Below are positions 1-6,554 of a stretch of DNA of 15,822 bases, in pieces. Below the pieces are notes generated by a model that saw only the letters and a list, made by a program, of their open reading frames with translations, had not been told where the DNA came from and did not search any database. The position numbers and the translations under genes were made by a program. Position 1 is the first letter of the stretch. Each line of letters starts with the position of its first letter. Origin of the DNA: Candidatus Bathyarchaeota archaeon. Its GTDB lineage: Archaea > Thermoproteota > Bathyarchaeia > RBG-16-48-13 > GCA-020355125. The DNA lies in assembly GCA_026014905.1 (NCBI GenBank), contig JAOZHK010000003.1:1-15822 (forward strand), read 5' to 3'.

Positions 1-493
1 TGATGATGTTTTGAATGTTCTGAAATGTGGAGCCCATGCTATTGCGCGTTCCAGCGGTGTTTTCTAACAACAACATGACTCTTTGATCTGATACCTCTAA
101 TGCCGTATTGATACTGTAAATAATTCGTTCTAGCCCGAGTTCCATTCCTGAGCCTAAATGACTGCCTAAATGCGTTACCAAATACGGTATCTGCAACAGG
201 CTACATCGCCGCCACTCAGTTTGCAAGGTTTCAATTGATTTCCAGTAGACCAGATCCCGGGGTGATGCAAGATTAGGTAAATAAGGCATATGAGCAAAGA
301 TCGGCACCAAAGCAGATGTGTTCGATTTCGCGATGAACGTGTTAACGATCTCAGGCGAGAGAGCTTTCATTTGCCATTGTCGAGGGTTACGTGTGAAAAT
401 TTGAAACGTGTGACAGCCCAATGCTTTGGCACGATCTATTGCGGTATCAATGGTTCCAGCGATGGAAACATGGCAACCAACTCGTACAGACAA
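1..493 (-). CDS. nfo: Endonuclease IV, AP endonuclease (5' part; 3' end outside window)
   Basis: Translating the minus strand from TTG at 493 gives an open frame of 164 codons that leaves the window at base 1. The N-terminus has VGCHVSIAG, the usual first strand and turn of endonuclease IV, followed by FQIFTRNPRQW. His68 (FAHMPYLPN), His108 (THLGSHLG) and Glu144 (LLLENTAG) correspond to zinc ligands of the E. coli enzyme (H69, H109, E145). The family is a TIM-barrel enzyme that cuts the DNA backbone 5' of abasic sites in base excision repair. An in-frame TAA lies two codons before the TTG, so the start cannot lie further upstream; no good Shine-Dalgarno is visible. The gene follows the flavin oxidoreductase by 71 bp on the same strand and may be co-transcribed. 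Family call is secure; the other ligands lie outside the window. Confidence 0.93.
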   Translation of the reverse strand, partial: MSVRVGCHVSIAGTIDTAIDRAKALGCHTFQIFTRNPRQWQMKALSPEIVNTFIAKSNTSALVPIFAHMPYLPNLASPRDLVYWKSIETLQTEWRRCSLLQIPYLVTHLGSHLGSGMELGLERIIYSINTALEVSDQRVMLLLENTAGTRNSMGSTFQNIQNII

Positions 494-564
494 TGGTTAA
501 CTATCCGGTTAGATGATTCATTTCGAACTGCTTTTGTTTTAGGAGTTTCTTGAAAACCAGTTGA

Positions 565-1587
565 TTAGCTATTACGAAAAGCTGGGATGATTTCATTACA
601 TAGGAGCTCAAGTGACTTCTTAGCTGTAGTAGGTGGAAGTAAATCAAAAATAAAATGTTGAACCCCAACATCAATGTACTTCTGTATTCGAGTTATGCAC
701 TCAGCAGGAGTTCCCCACATTCCATAACGCACACTTCTGCCAAAAGCAACATTCCATCCTCTTTCTCCTTGATCACCTGCTGCTCGTTGGCTATATTCCT
801 TTATGGTCCGCTCAACTTTCTTATGATCTGTATTGATTTGTGTGAGAAATGGCCCAGCTAATGTGATTTCAGATAGTGTTCGCGCATTTTCTTGGGCAAT
901 TTCCTTTAATCGCATTACTTTTGTCTGATACTCCTCGAGAGAAGTGTTATTTGCGGGTATCCATCCATTTCCATATTTGATAACTGATCTTAATATGCGA
1001 TCGGAGGTTCCTCCAAACCAGATAGGCGGATGAGGTTTTCGGATGGGTTTTGGAAAGAGCCGGGCGTTCTTGAGGTGATAGTATTTACCATCGTAATTCG
1101 CACGTTTGGCGGTCCAAAGTTCTTTGATTACGTCGATACTCTCATACATTCTTTCAAAGCGTTCTGTGATTCGGTACCATGGTATCCCAAAATTTTTAAA
1201 TTCAGGAGGATACCATCCCGCCCCCGCTCCTAAGATTAGTCTGCCTTTAGCTAATACATCAATAGTTGCAGTAACTTTCGCTAGTATTGATGGATGTCGT
1301 CGAGTCATTGGCGTTACTTCTGTACCTAGTGCAACTGATTTTGTCCAAGCAGCAACTGCTGTAAGAGTGGTCCAAGCTTCTAATGGAGCGTTTTGGTCTG
1401 GGATGCCGCCTGCTGCTCGAATAGATTCGTCTGGCATATCGAAATGGTCGACAACCCATATTGAATCCACATCGCCTCGATCAGCGAATTGAACGAGGTT
1501 TTGTAAAAAGTCAAATGGATTGTCGATTGGGTACTCGCCGTACAGAGGTATACGAATTCCAAATTTAATTGGATGATTATGATTCAT
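565..1587 (-). CDS. Luciferase-like (LLM class) flavin/F420-dependent oxidoreductase
   Basis: A 340-residue protein of normal length for the bacterial luciferase-like TIM-barrel superfamily. Recognisable segments are FADRGDVDSIWVVDHF near the N-terminus, the strand and loop TRRHPSILAK...LAKGRLILGAGAGW (about residues 95-125), and PHPPIWFGGTSDRILR (about 185-200). In archaea most relatives use coenzyme F420, but FMN cannot be excluded, and the substrate cannot be deduced. The start is firm: ATG at 1587 is preceded by the Shine-Dalgarno AAAGGAG (1596-1602) with an 8-nt spacer, and it overlaps the TGA stop of the upstream OsmC gene as ATGA. The two genes are therefore translationally coupled, which points to a shared redox role. 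Endonuclease IV follows downstream. Confidence 0.88.
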   Translation of the reverse strand: MNHNHPIKFGIRIPLYGEYPIDNPFDFLQNLVQFADRGDVDSIWVVDHFDMPDESIRAAGGIPDQNAPLEAWTTLTAVAAWTKSVALGTEVTPMTRRHPSILAKVTATIDVLAKGRLILGAGAGWYPPEFKNFGIPWYRITERFERMYESIDVIKELWTAKRANYDGKYYHLKNARLFPKPIRKPHPPIWFGGTSDRILRSVIKYGNGWIPANNTSLEEYQTKVMRLKEIAQENARTLSEITLAGPFLTQINTDHKKVERTIKEYSQRAAGDQGERGWNVAFGRSVRYGMWGTPAECITRIQKYIDVGVQHFIFDLLPPTTAKKSLELLCNEIIPAFRNS

Positions 1588-2015
1588 GGTTTTTTCTCCT
1601 TTAATGTTGATGATAAAGTTGATTGGATGTTAACTGTAATTTCTGTCATGTTTTTTATTGTATTGCCGACAGTACAGTATTTTTCAGCAAGTTCACTTAA
1701 TCGTGAGAGTTTTTCTTCATACATCTTATCGAGTGTTGGCATTGCTGTGATTCGGATCTGGGTGAATTGAGGGGGTGATTCGGATCTTAAACCGGAGACG
1801 GTCACTCTTAACTCGCGGACGTTGATTCTCATTTTCGTAGCAAAGTATACAAAAGCCGAGGAGTAACAACCTCCTAGGGCAGTTAAGAATAGCTCTGTCG
1901 GCATTGGACCTGTGTCATTGCCGCCGTTGTCTTCAGGGTTATCTAGAAGGACACTAAATTGTCTCATTTTAGCCTGAAACTGCTTTCCAACTATCCAGTT
2001 AAGTGTCACACTCAA
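1584..2015 (-). CDS. OsmC/Ohr-family protein (thiol peroxidase-like)
   Basis: A 143-residue protein with the OsmC fold. Both cysteines of the family's peroxidatic pair are present: Cys50 in TALGGCYSSAF, at the start of the central helix, and Cys114 in AEKYCTVGNTI. The family reduces organic hydroperoxides or related reactive compounds using a Cys pair. It is the first gene of a likely operon: its TGA overlaps the ATG of the flavin oxidoreductase, and endonuclease IV follows. The start is TTG at 2015 without a visible Shine-Dalgarno; GTG two codons later is an alternative. A 16-bp palindrome (2095-2110) and TATA-like sequences lie upstream. Family membership is clear; the physiological substrate is not. 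Confidence 0.88.
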   Translation of the reverse strand: MSVTLNWIVGKQFQAKMRQFSVLLDNPEDNGGNDTGPMPTELFLTALGGCYSSAFVYFATKMRINVRELRVTVSGLRSESPPQFTQIRITAMPTLDKMYEEKLSRLSELAEKYCTVGNTIKNMTEITVNIQSTLSSTLKEKKP

Positions 2016-2250
2016 AGGTTCTTGTGATTTCAGAGTTCTTGCCTTCTATAGAATGATAATGTTTTCCCAATGGATTTGTAGGTTATATTGTTTCGCAGGA
2101 TCTATCCTGCTAGCTATATTGATATTCCTTGAAATAAATGTTGATTTTTTAATTGTTAGCTTATAGTACGCGCGCCCTTTTTATTATGTAAAAACGTGCA
2201 CACGTTTCTCCCCAGTGTAGACAACAAAAAAAACCTTATTTTTTTCGAAG
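2016..2250. promoter_or_regulatory. Intergenic region with palindromes between osmC-like gene and tsr3
   Basis: This 235-bp AT-rich gap holds the upstream region of the osmC-like gene and the downstream region of tsr3, both on the minus strand. It contains a 16-bp palindrome at 2095-2110 (gcaggat-ct-atcctgc), another with the same 7-2-7 geometry at 2192-2207 (aaacgtg-ca-cacgttt) and a 10-bp palindrome at 2044-2053 (ttctatagaa). On the minus strand the first lies next to an AT-rich stretch (caatataa, about 2080-2088) that could be a TATA box, so it is placed like an operator. No open reading frame or tRNA was seen here. The regulatory role is inference. Confidence 0.4.
2226..2233 (-). terminator. 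Oligo-T terminator downstream of tsr3
   Basis: A run of eight T on the minus strand begins about 18 bp after the tsr3 stop, preceded by a second T-poor/A-rich stretch. Archaeal RNA polymerase terminates at such U-tracts without needing a hairpin. The palindrome at 2192-2207, which could fold as a 6-bp stem with a 4-nt loop followed by five T, lies just beyond and may act as a back-up. Confidence 0.45.
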
Positions 2251-2781
2251 TTACTTATTGAAGGTATTCTCTTCGATTAGCTGGACCTCTTTTTTGGTTG
2301 TGGCGCGTTGATATTCATGGAGTAAGGGTTGATTTAATGAAAGAAAATTGGGTCCCCACTTGTAAATGCTTAAGATTTTTCGTGCTTGTGCTTCATGTTT
2401 AAGAATATACAGTGATGCAGCAAGAGCTTCTAACGAACTTAATTCAAAAACGTGGCCATAGTGAATGGGGTTAGCTGCGACTAGGTACGGGAGTCGGCGG
2501 TCGAGACCACGTTTTGGGAGGGGCCATGTGTGTTGAACTTTCTTCCATGAACAATCAATTACAAGTAGCCCACCCGTCTCGGCAATTGGTTTATCCGTTG
2601 AGAGTAATACCTTTGATGCTCGAGGATTTAATACGACTGCCTTCCGTGGAATTCGCGATCTCGTTATTGCGGTAGCTAAATGAAACCTCACAAGTTTTCG
2701 CGAGGTACATTTCTTTGGATCATCCTGTCGCATATCGTAAATAAATATCGGAATTGGCGCTAATATTCTCGGAGAGGTCAT
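2251..2781 (-). CDS. tsr3: Tsr3, 16S rRNA aminocarboxypropyltransferase (DUF367)
   Basis: A 176-residue protein of full length for Tsr3. The N-terminal RLI-like segment carries YDMRQDDPKKCTSRKL (residues 15-30), then DCSW (76-79), RLPYLVAANPIHYG (96-109) and SSLEALAASLYI (115-126), which together mark this family. Tsr3 transfers the 3-amino-3-carboxypropyl group of S-adenosylmethionine to a hypermodified uridine (m1Psi) in helix 31 of small-subunit rRNA, a late step in ribosome assembly. ATG at 2781 has no Shine-Dalgarno. An AT-rich element (ctattatg, centre near 2806) about 25 bp upstream fits a leaderless transcript. The gene is divergent from the MobB-FeS gene and ends in an oligo-T tract. 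Confidence 0.93.
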   Translation of the reverse strand: MTSPRILAPIPIFIYDMRQDDPKKCTSRKLVRFHLATAITRSRIPRKAVVLNPRASKVLLSTDKPIAETGGLLVIDCSWKKVQHTWPLPKRGLDRRLPYLVAANPIHYGHVFELSSLEALAASLYILKHEAQARKILSIYKWGPNFLSLNQPLLHEYQRATTKKEVQLIEENTFNK

Positions 2782-2820
2782 TTTACATTACAGATATCGA
2801 TGTTCATAATAGAGTTATGC

Positions 2821-2828
2821 TTTTAAAC
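2821..2828 (+). promoter_or_regulatory. TATA box of the MobB-FeS gene
   Basis: ttttaaac lies in the 65-bp tsr3/mobB divergent gap. A TATA box here predicts transcription start near 2850, which is downstream of the GTG at 2847. This argues that translation begins at the TTG at 2886, which has a Shine-Dalgarno, rather than at the GTG. Confidence 0.4.
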
Positions 2829-2873
2829 AACTGATCTTTCCTAAGAGTGCAAATACTTGCTCGCGACGCGATA

Positions 2874-2880
2874 GAGAGGG
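2874..2880 (+). promoter_or_regulatory. Shine-Dalgarno deciding the mobB start
   Basis: gagaggg sits 5 nt before the in-frame TTG at 2886. No comparable site precedes the GTG at 2847. Starting at 2886 removes 13 residues that precede the first beta-strand of the P-loop domain. Confidence 0.5.
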
Positions 2881-2885
2881 TTAGA

Positions 2886-3656
2886 TTGACTCTTATTGTG
2901 AATGTAATCGGAATTGGAAGAAAGACGGGGAAGACTCACTTAGTTCTAGAGTTGTTGCAACTACTTCGAAAACGCGGGTTTCGAGTTACGACTATTAAAC
3001 ACATTGCCGAGGGGTCTTTCGACACAGAATACAAAGATACCTGGCAGCATCTCCATGCAGGAGCTGAACAGGTTGCTGCTTTGAGTTCAAATGAACTGAT
3101 AACAATCAAACGCGTTATCTCTCCCTCATTACATGAAGTGTTAAAAACATTATCTGGGACAAGTGATGTGGTCTTAGTTGAGGGCTTTAAAACTTCCGAA
3201 TTCCCCAAAATTCTTGTGGCACGGAATATCCGCGAAGTCGATGAATTAATACAAAAAACGTTCAACATCATCGCAATATCCGGATCGATCTTACAAGAGT
3301 TTCCGCATCATTCATCATATCAGGGAATTCCATTACTTCGCCCTGACGAGCTTGTCTCTCTTCTCATACAGCAGTTTCATAACCAAACGATTTCTCGTCT
3401 CCCACACCTTAATTGTGGAAGATGTGGTTATGCATCCTGCGATCAGATGGCTCAAGCAATCATGGATGGAGATGCAGCGATCGAACAGTGTAACGCGTTA
3501 TCGGATCAGAAAGTACAACTCGTAGTGAATGGAATGCCGGTTACCTTGAGTGTTTTTCCAGCCAAATTTATTAATCATACCGTGCTAGGAATGATTGAGG
3601 CTCTTCATGGTGCTACAGCGCCGAAGAAAGTGACTTTAGATATTCAGGTTGATTAG
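2886..3656 (+). CDS. mobB: MobB-type GTPase fused to a four-cysteine Fe-S domain
   Basis: About 256 residues from the TTG at 2886 (269 from the GTG at 2847). The N-terminal half is MobB-like: a P-loop region VIGIGRKTGKTHLV (residues 7-20), TTIKH, DTWQHLHAGAEQVA, and VVLVEGFKTSEFPKI (96-110), the MobB version of Walker B. MobB binds GTP and assists attachment of GMP to molybdopterin. The C-terminal part has Cys177, Cys180, Cys185 and Cys202 (NCGRCGYASC...EQC), the spacing of the 4Fe-4S domain seen in corrinoid Fe-S and related proteins, followed by a short conserved-looking tail. The P-loop has one residue more than the GxxxxGKT consensus when counted from its first glycine. No other molybdenum-cofactor gene is in the window. 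The stop overlaps that of convergent aspS. The MobB call is good; the role of the Fe-S domain is unknown. Confidence 0.85.
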   Translation: MTLIVNVIGIGRKTGKTHLVLELLQLLRKRGFRVTTIKHIAEGSFDTEYKDTWQHLHAGAEQVAALSSNELITIKRVISPSLHEVLKTLSGTSDVVLVEGFKTSEFPKILVARNIREVDELIQKTFNIIAISGSILQEFPHHSSYQGIPLLRPDELVSLLIQQFHNQTISRLPHLNCGRCGYASCDQMAQAIMDGDAAIEQCNALSDQKVQLVVNGMPVTLSVFPAKFINHTVLGMIEALHGATAPKKVTLDIQVD

Positions 3657-4945
3657 GGTAGTAGACGTTCGGGTGTACGTGGGAATAAACATACTTCTCT
3701 TATGTTACTAATGTTCAAGAGCTGCATCGTTAGTCGCTCAATTCCTATACAAAATCCGCCGTGAGGAGGAACCCCATACTGGAAGAATTTGGTGAACCAA
3801 TTCATGGATTCAGGAGTCATCTGCTTCTCCAGTAATTGTTGATGGATCTTGTCATAGCGATGTTCGCGCTGTCCCCCTGATGAGAGCTCTAAGCCTTTGT
3901 AAAGAAGATCAACACTTCGCGCCCATAAGGGTTGTTCATCGACCCGCATAACATAAAACGGTTTTACTTGAAAAGGAAATCGATTCACAAAGAAGAAATC
4001 AGTTTTATATTTTTCTTTAACGTATTTCCACAGTAAGGTCTCGGCTTCGCGATCATAGTCTTCGCCAAATGGGATATTTTTACCGAGTTCCTGTAAAATA
4101 TCATAGATTTCTGGAAACCGTAATTCAGGGAATGGGGTCTTAGGAACTACAATATTTTGATTGAGCAAAGAAAGCTCAGATGAACTCTGGCGCTTCACTT
4201 TTTGCATAGCAGCGACCACGAGAGCTTCTTCAACTCTCATCATATCTTGCTCACTCTTCATAAAAGCAAATTCGACAGCACAAGCTCGGTGTTCACAGAC
4301 ATGTCGAGGTGTATGACTGGGTTCAGCTCGCCAATTGGGTCCGAGATCAAACAGTTTCTCGATGCCCGCGGCAATCAGGAGTTGTCGATGAAGTTGAGGA
4401 TCTTGTCGTAAGTACGCTGTTTTGTTAAAGTAGAGGACTGGAAAAGCTTCAGCGCCGCTCTCTGAAGGGGCTCCCATTAAGCACGGGGTAAAGACTTGAA
4501 GGTATTCTTGCGCTCGAAGGTACTCTTCCATGCCTTCAACGATTGTTGCTTGTATCTTGAATATGGCGATATTCTTTGGTTTGCGAAGATCTAGGACTCG
4601 CCAATCAAGACGGGTGTCCAGGTTAGACATGATTTTTCCAGAAACACTCATCGGTAATGGGGTTTCAGATTTATTTATTACTTCAATCACAGTTGGATGG
4701 ACTTCAAAACCGCCAGGTGCATTCTGGTGCTTTACCAAGCTTCCTTTAACTTCAATAACATCCTCGAGATGTAGTGTATCTACTAATTCTAGTAAGGGGT
4801 CAATACCCGTTCCTTTTTTCAAAATGATCTGGATGAGACCTTGACTATTACGTAAAATGATAAATTTGATATTGCCCAAGTCTCTGATCGAGCTGACCCA
4901 GCCATAGAATTGGGTTTCTCCTTCATTTTTTTCAAACAAGGTCAT
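3653..4945 (-). CDS. aspS: Aspartyl-tRNA synthetase, archaeal type (divergent pocket)
   Basis: 430 residues: an N-terminal OB-fold anticodon-binding domain (about 10-95) and a class II catalytic core with motif 2 NWRAEPSHTPRH (204-215), SSGGQREHRYD and motif 3 GGFCIGIERLTMQLL near the C-terminus. The enzyme charges tRNA-Asp. Pro77 in NAPGGFEV replaces the lysine that helps discriminate tRNA-Asp from tRNA-Asn in the Thermococcus enzyme, so this one may also make Asp-tRNA-Asn; this is inference from memory of that work. The aspartate-pocket motif, normally QSPQLYK, reads QDPQLHR (181-187), and the Asp of the usual DxE after motif 2 is Ala (AVE). These changes leave room for a paralogue with altered specificity. 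It lies 52 bp downstream of the KH-protein gene and converges on mobB. Confidence 0.85.
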   Translation of the reverse strand: MTLFEKNEGETQFYGWVSSIRDLGNIKFIILRNSQGLIQIILKKGTGIDPLLELVDTLHLEDVIEVKGSLVKHQNAPGGFEVHPTVIEVINKSETPLPMSVSGKIMSNLDTRLDWRVLDLRKPKNIAIFKIQATIVEGMEEYLRAQEYLQVFTPCLMGAPSESGAEAFPVLYFNKTAYLRQDPQLHRQLLIAAGIEKLFDLGPNWRAEPSHTPRHVCEHRACAVEFAFMKSEQDMMRVEEALVVAAMQKVKRQSSSELSLLNQNIVVPKTPFPELRFPEIYDILQELGKNIPFGEDYDREAETLLWKYVKEKYKTDFFFVNRFPFQVKPFYVMRVDEQPLWARSVDLLYKGLELSSGGQREHRYDKIHQQLLEKQMTPESMNWFTKFFQYGVPPHGGFCIGIERLTMQLLNISNIREVCLFPRTPERLLP

Positions 4946-4997
4946 CTTTCCAATATGTATCTTTTAATCAATATCTAGCTGACGTGTTCGAAGGTAG

Positions 4998-5525
4998 TTA
5001 TCTGATCATCCGTTCCAGTTGCTCTTCATATGCAATTCGTAAAGTAATTCCACGGATTTTTTTTGCTAAACGCTTTAATACTCTTGTTTTCAAGGGCAAT
5101 CGTCGAGGACGACCAGTTAAAATTACACGGGTTTCAGTAGTTCCATCAGGGAGCCAGATTGTATTTATGGTTGTGATATTGATGGGTGCAAAGAGATCCT
5201 CAAGAAATCGTCGTACTTCACCATGTTTCTCGATAACTCGTACTCGTTTCCCGGTTTCTTGCGAAATTTCTCTAAGAATTTTTCCATTATTTTCAAAAAA
5301 AGCGGAGAGATGCCCTCTTCCTACAACGATAGCTAATACAGTATCAACTTCATAGGCGTTGTAAAAACGTATTTTCTGAAGGGCTGGATATCTTTGTTCG
5401 AGTGTCATCAATAATTTAGCGATTTGGATATCGGTCTCGCCGATTTGTCCTGAATCAACCTTTTTCTGACATTTCTGACAAAAGATACCACTCTTAATGC
5501 AGAAGCTGCAAAGCGGCATGTTCAC
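4998..5525 (-). CDS. Zn-ribbon plus KH-domain RNA-binding protein (archaeal NusA-like)
   Basis: 175 residues. The N-terminus has two CxxC knuckles (Cys6, Cys9, Cys16, Cys19), then GQIGETDIQIAKLLMTLE, and a KH-like segment VLAIVVGRGHLSAFFENNGKILREISQETGKRVRVIE (about 68-104, both halves recognisable). The archaeal proteins of this architecture are predicted nucleic-acid-binding proteins with a NusA-type KH fold; I know of no firm function. The loop that is usually GxxG reads ENNG, so RNA contact at that loop may be weak or changed. GTG at 5525 is chosen because GAGAGGG precedes it with a 9-nt spacer; ATG at 5519 is the alternative. The gene lies between Alba and aspS with gaps near 50 bp, so the three may form one transcript. 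Confidence 0.75.
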   Translation of the reverse strand: MNMPLCSFCIKSGIFCQKCQKKVDSGQIGETDIQIAKLLMTLEQRYPALQKIRFYNAYEVDTVLAIVVGRGHLSAFFENNGKILREISQETGKRVRVIEKHGEVRRFLEDLFAPINITTINTIWLPDGTTETRVILTGRPRRLPLKTRVLKRLAKKIRGITLRIAYEEQLERMIR

Positions 5526-5575
5526 CTTTTTGTTCCCTCTCTCTAATTGGTATGGGGCTATTCCTGAACTATGGA

Positions 5576-5899
5576 CTATCTGGCAAGGATCACTTCAATG
5601 GTGCTGACATTAGATGGAATTCCGCTATCGCCCCTCAATAATTGCTCTGTACCAATCTTTACATCTTTAACTGTAACATCCGTAAGGAAACGGTGTCGTA
5701 TTATTTCAGCTACATCTATTGCTCGAGTAACAGCTCTGCCTCGAGCTTTAATACTGACTTCGTTGTTTCCTCCTTGGAATAAAGTCATGCAAGCTAGTAC
5801 GTAATTCATGATCGGTTTTCGTCCAATAAAGACGGAATTTCGCTCGTCCTCAGCCATCCCCTGTTTCATTCTCCGCCTATAGTCTTTACGTTGATCCAT
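5576..5899 (-). CDS. albA: Alba, DNA/RNA-binding chromatin protein
   Basis: The 107-residue reading matches Alba from [18 protein letters not shown] through [24 protein letters not shown] to [10 protein letters not shown]. Alba dimers coat DNA and RNA in many archaea; the lysine in GRKPIMNY lies at the DNA-contacting site that is acetylated in Sulfolobus. The basic N-terminal extension of about 20 residues is longer than usual. ATG at 5869 (preceded by CGGAG) or at 5857 would give a standard-length protein, while ATG at 5899 would fit a leaderless transcript from the upstream TATA-like sequence. The downstream neighbours are the Zn-ribbon/KH gene and aspS on the same strand; L40e is divergent. 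Confidence 0.95.
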   Translation of the reverse strand: MDQRKDYRRRMKQGMAEDERNSVFIGRKPIMNYVLACMTLFQGGNNEVSIKARGRAVTRAIDVAEIIRHRFLTDVTVKDVKIGTEQLLRGDSGIPSNVSTIEVILAR

Positions 5900-5910
5900 T
5901 ATGCGTACGT

Positions 5911-5930
5911 ATTTATAAATAAATATTTTA
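5911..5930 (-). promoter_or_regulatory. TATA-rich promoter of alba
   Basis: Read on the minus strand this is taaaatatttatttataaat, two overlapping TATA-like boxes. The outer box (about 5921-5930) predicts a start near 5900, making the ATG at 5899 leaderless. The inner box (5912-5919) predicts a start near 5890, favouring the internal ATG codons at 5869 or 5857. Confidence 0.5.
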
Positions 5931-6050
5931 CTTCTTTCTCCCTTTTTTCTGGAATGAAGAGCGCTTTGCGTAGTATCTGATGAATTGAGATCAATGTATC
6001 GTAATATCGGTAAAACAATTCATGGTGTGAGTTAGCAGAAGCAGAAAAAC

Positions 6051-6060
6051 AAATATTAAA
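6051..6060 (+). promoter_or_regulatory. TATA box of the L40e gene
   Basis: aaatattaaa preceded by the A-rich gcagaaaaac, a plausible BRE-TATA pair about 53 bp before the L40e ATG. It predicts transcription start near 6082 and a leader of about 27 nt carrying the Shine-Dalgarno GAGATGA (6097-6103). Confidence 0.4.
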
Positions 6061-6108
6061 CCTAAGGTAGATTATGGCCACTGATAAGAAATACTTGAGA
6101 TGATTTGT

Positions 6109-6273
6109 ATGCCCGTAACAGACATTATTAAACGTAGAATCGCCCAACGACATAAGCTCTACGTCAAAATTTGCCGATCCTGCGGTGTTCGTAACCCTTC
6201 TAGTGCTGTTAAATGCCGTAAATGTAGGGGTAAGAATCTCCGCTGGAAAAATCGAGATATTGGCGGTAGATAA
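6109..6273 (+). CDS. rpl40e: Large-subunit ribosomal protein L40e
   Basis: A 54-codon gene (ATG at 6109, TAA at 6271-6273). The protein begins MPVTDIIKRRIAQ and has the L40e zinc finger with KICRSCG (Cys22, Cys25) and KCRKCRGKNLRWK (Cys36, Cys39). L40e is a small zinc-binding protein of the archaeal and eukaryotic 60S/50S subunit; in eukaryotes it is made as a ubiquitin fusion, here it stands alone. GAGATGA (6097-6103) is a good Shine-Dalgarno with a 5-nt spacer. Its stop codon directly abuts the stop of the convergent winged-helix gene, with no base between them. It is divergent from Alba. Confidence 0.93.
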   Translation: MPVTDIIKRRIAQRHKLYVKICRSCGVRNPSSAVKCRKCRGKNLRWKNRDIGGR

Positions 6274-6549
6274 TCATAGCTTTTTAAGCGTCTCGTACAG
6301 CTCAATAAGAGCTTGGGTTTTCTTACTGTTTTCATCGAGTGCGAGAATTTTCATTTGTCCACTGACCTGTTCGTAATGTAACAAGCCCTCATCCACTAGA
6401 CTAATAATGATACGAGCGATTGTGGATGGAGACATATCAACTAAACGTGCTAACCCCGCTTGATTATAGACTCGACCACGATGATCTAAGAGATATTGAA
6501 TAAGTCGTGTCTGAGCCTTACTCCCAAATATTCGTAGGAGCGATGTCAT
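6274..6549 (-). CDS. Winged-helix transcriptional regulator in operon with pyrH
   Basis: 91 residues, essentially one winged-helix domain: LLRIFGSKAQTRLIQYLLDHRG (helix 1), NQAGLARLVDMSPSTIARII (helix-turn-helix, about 29-48), then a short wing and LKKL at the C-terminus. This small MarR/ArsR-like type is common in archaea; targets are unknown. ATG at 6549 has the Shine-Dalgarno GAGGAG (6558-6563, 8-nt spacer) inside the end of pyrH, whose stop is 5 bp away, so the two genes are co-transcribed. Linkage to UMP kinase suggests, but does not show, a link to pyrimidine supply. No ligand-binding domain is present. Confidence 0.8.
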   Translation of the reverse strand: MTSLLRIFGSKAQTRLIQYLLDHRGRVYNQAGLARLVDMSPSTIARIIISLVDEGLLHYEQVSGQMKILALDENSKKTQALIELYETLKKL

Positions 6550-6554
6550 GACGT

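Noticed and set aside
290..553. Plus-strand open frame of 87 codons
   Set aside because: It is antisense to the clear endonuclease IV gene and its translation resembles no family.
1106..1492. Plus-strand open frame of 128 codons
   Set aside because: It lies wholly inside the luciferase-like gene on the other strand and its translation has no family-like pattern.
2251..2781. Reading the gene as a fragment of the ABCE1 (RNase L inhibitor) ATPase
   Set aside because: The similarity is confined to the shared N-terminal RLI-like segment; no ABC ATPase motifs occur and the length and later motifs fit Tsr3.
5978..6084. Possible C/D box guide RNA beginning with TGATGA at 5978
   Set aside because: The only nearby CTGA is about 100 nt downstream, too far for an archaeal C/D RNA, and there is no terminal stem or internal C'/D' pair.
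5899..6153. Minus-strand open frame of 84 codons upstream of Alba
   Set aside because: It overlaps the L40e gene and promoter on the opposite strand, ends in the Alba TATA region and has no recognisable domain.
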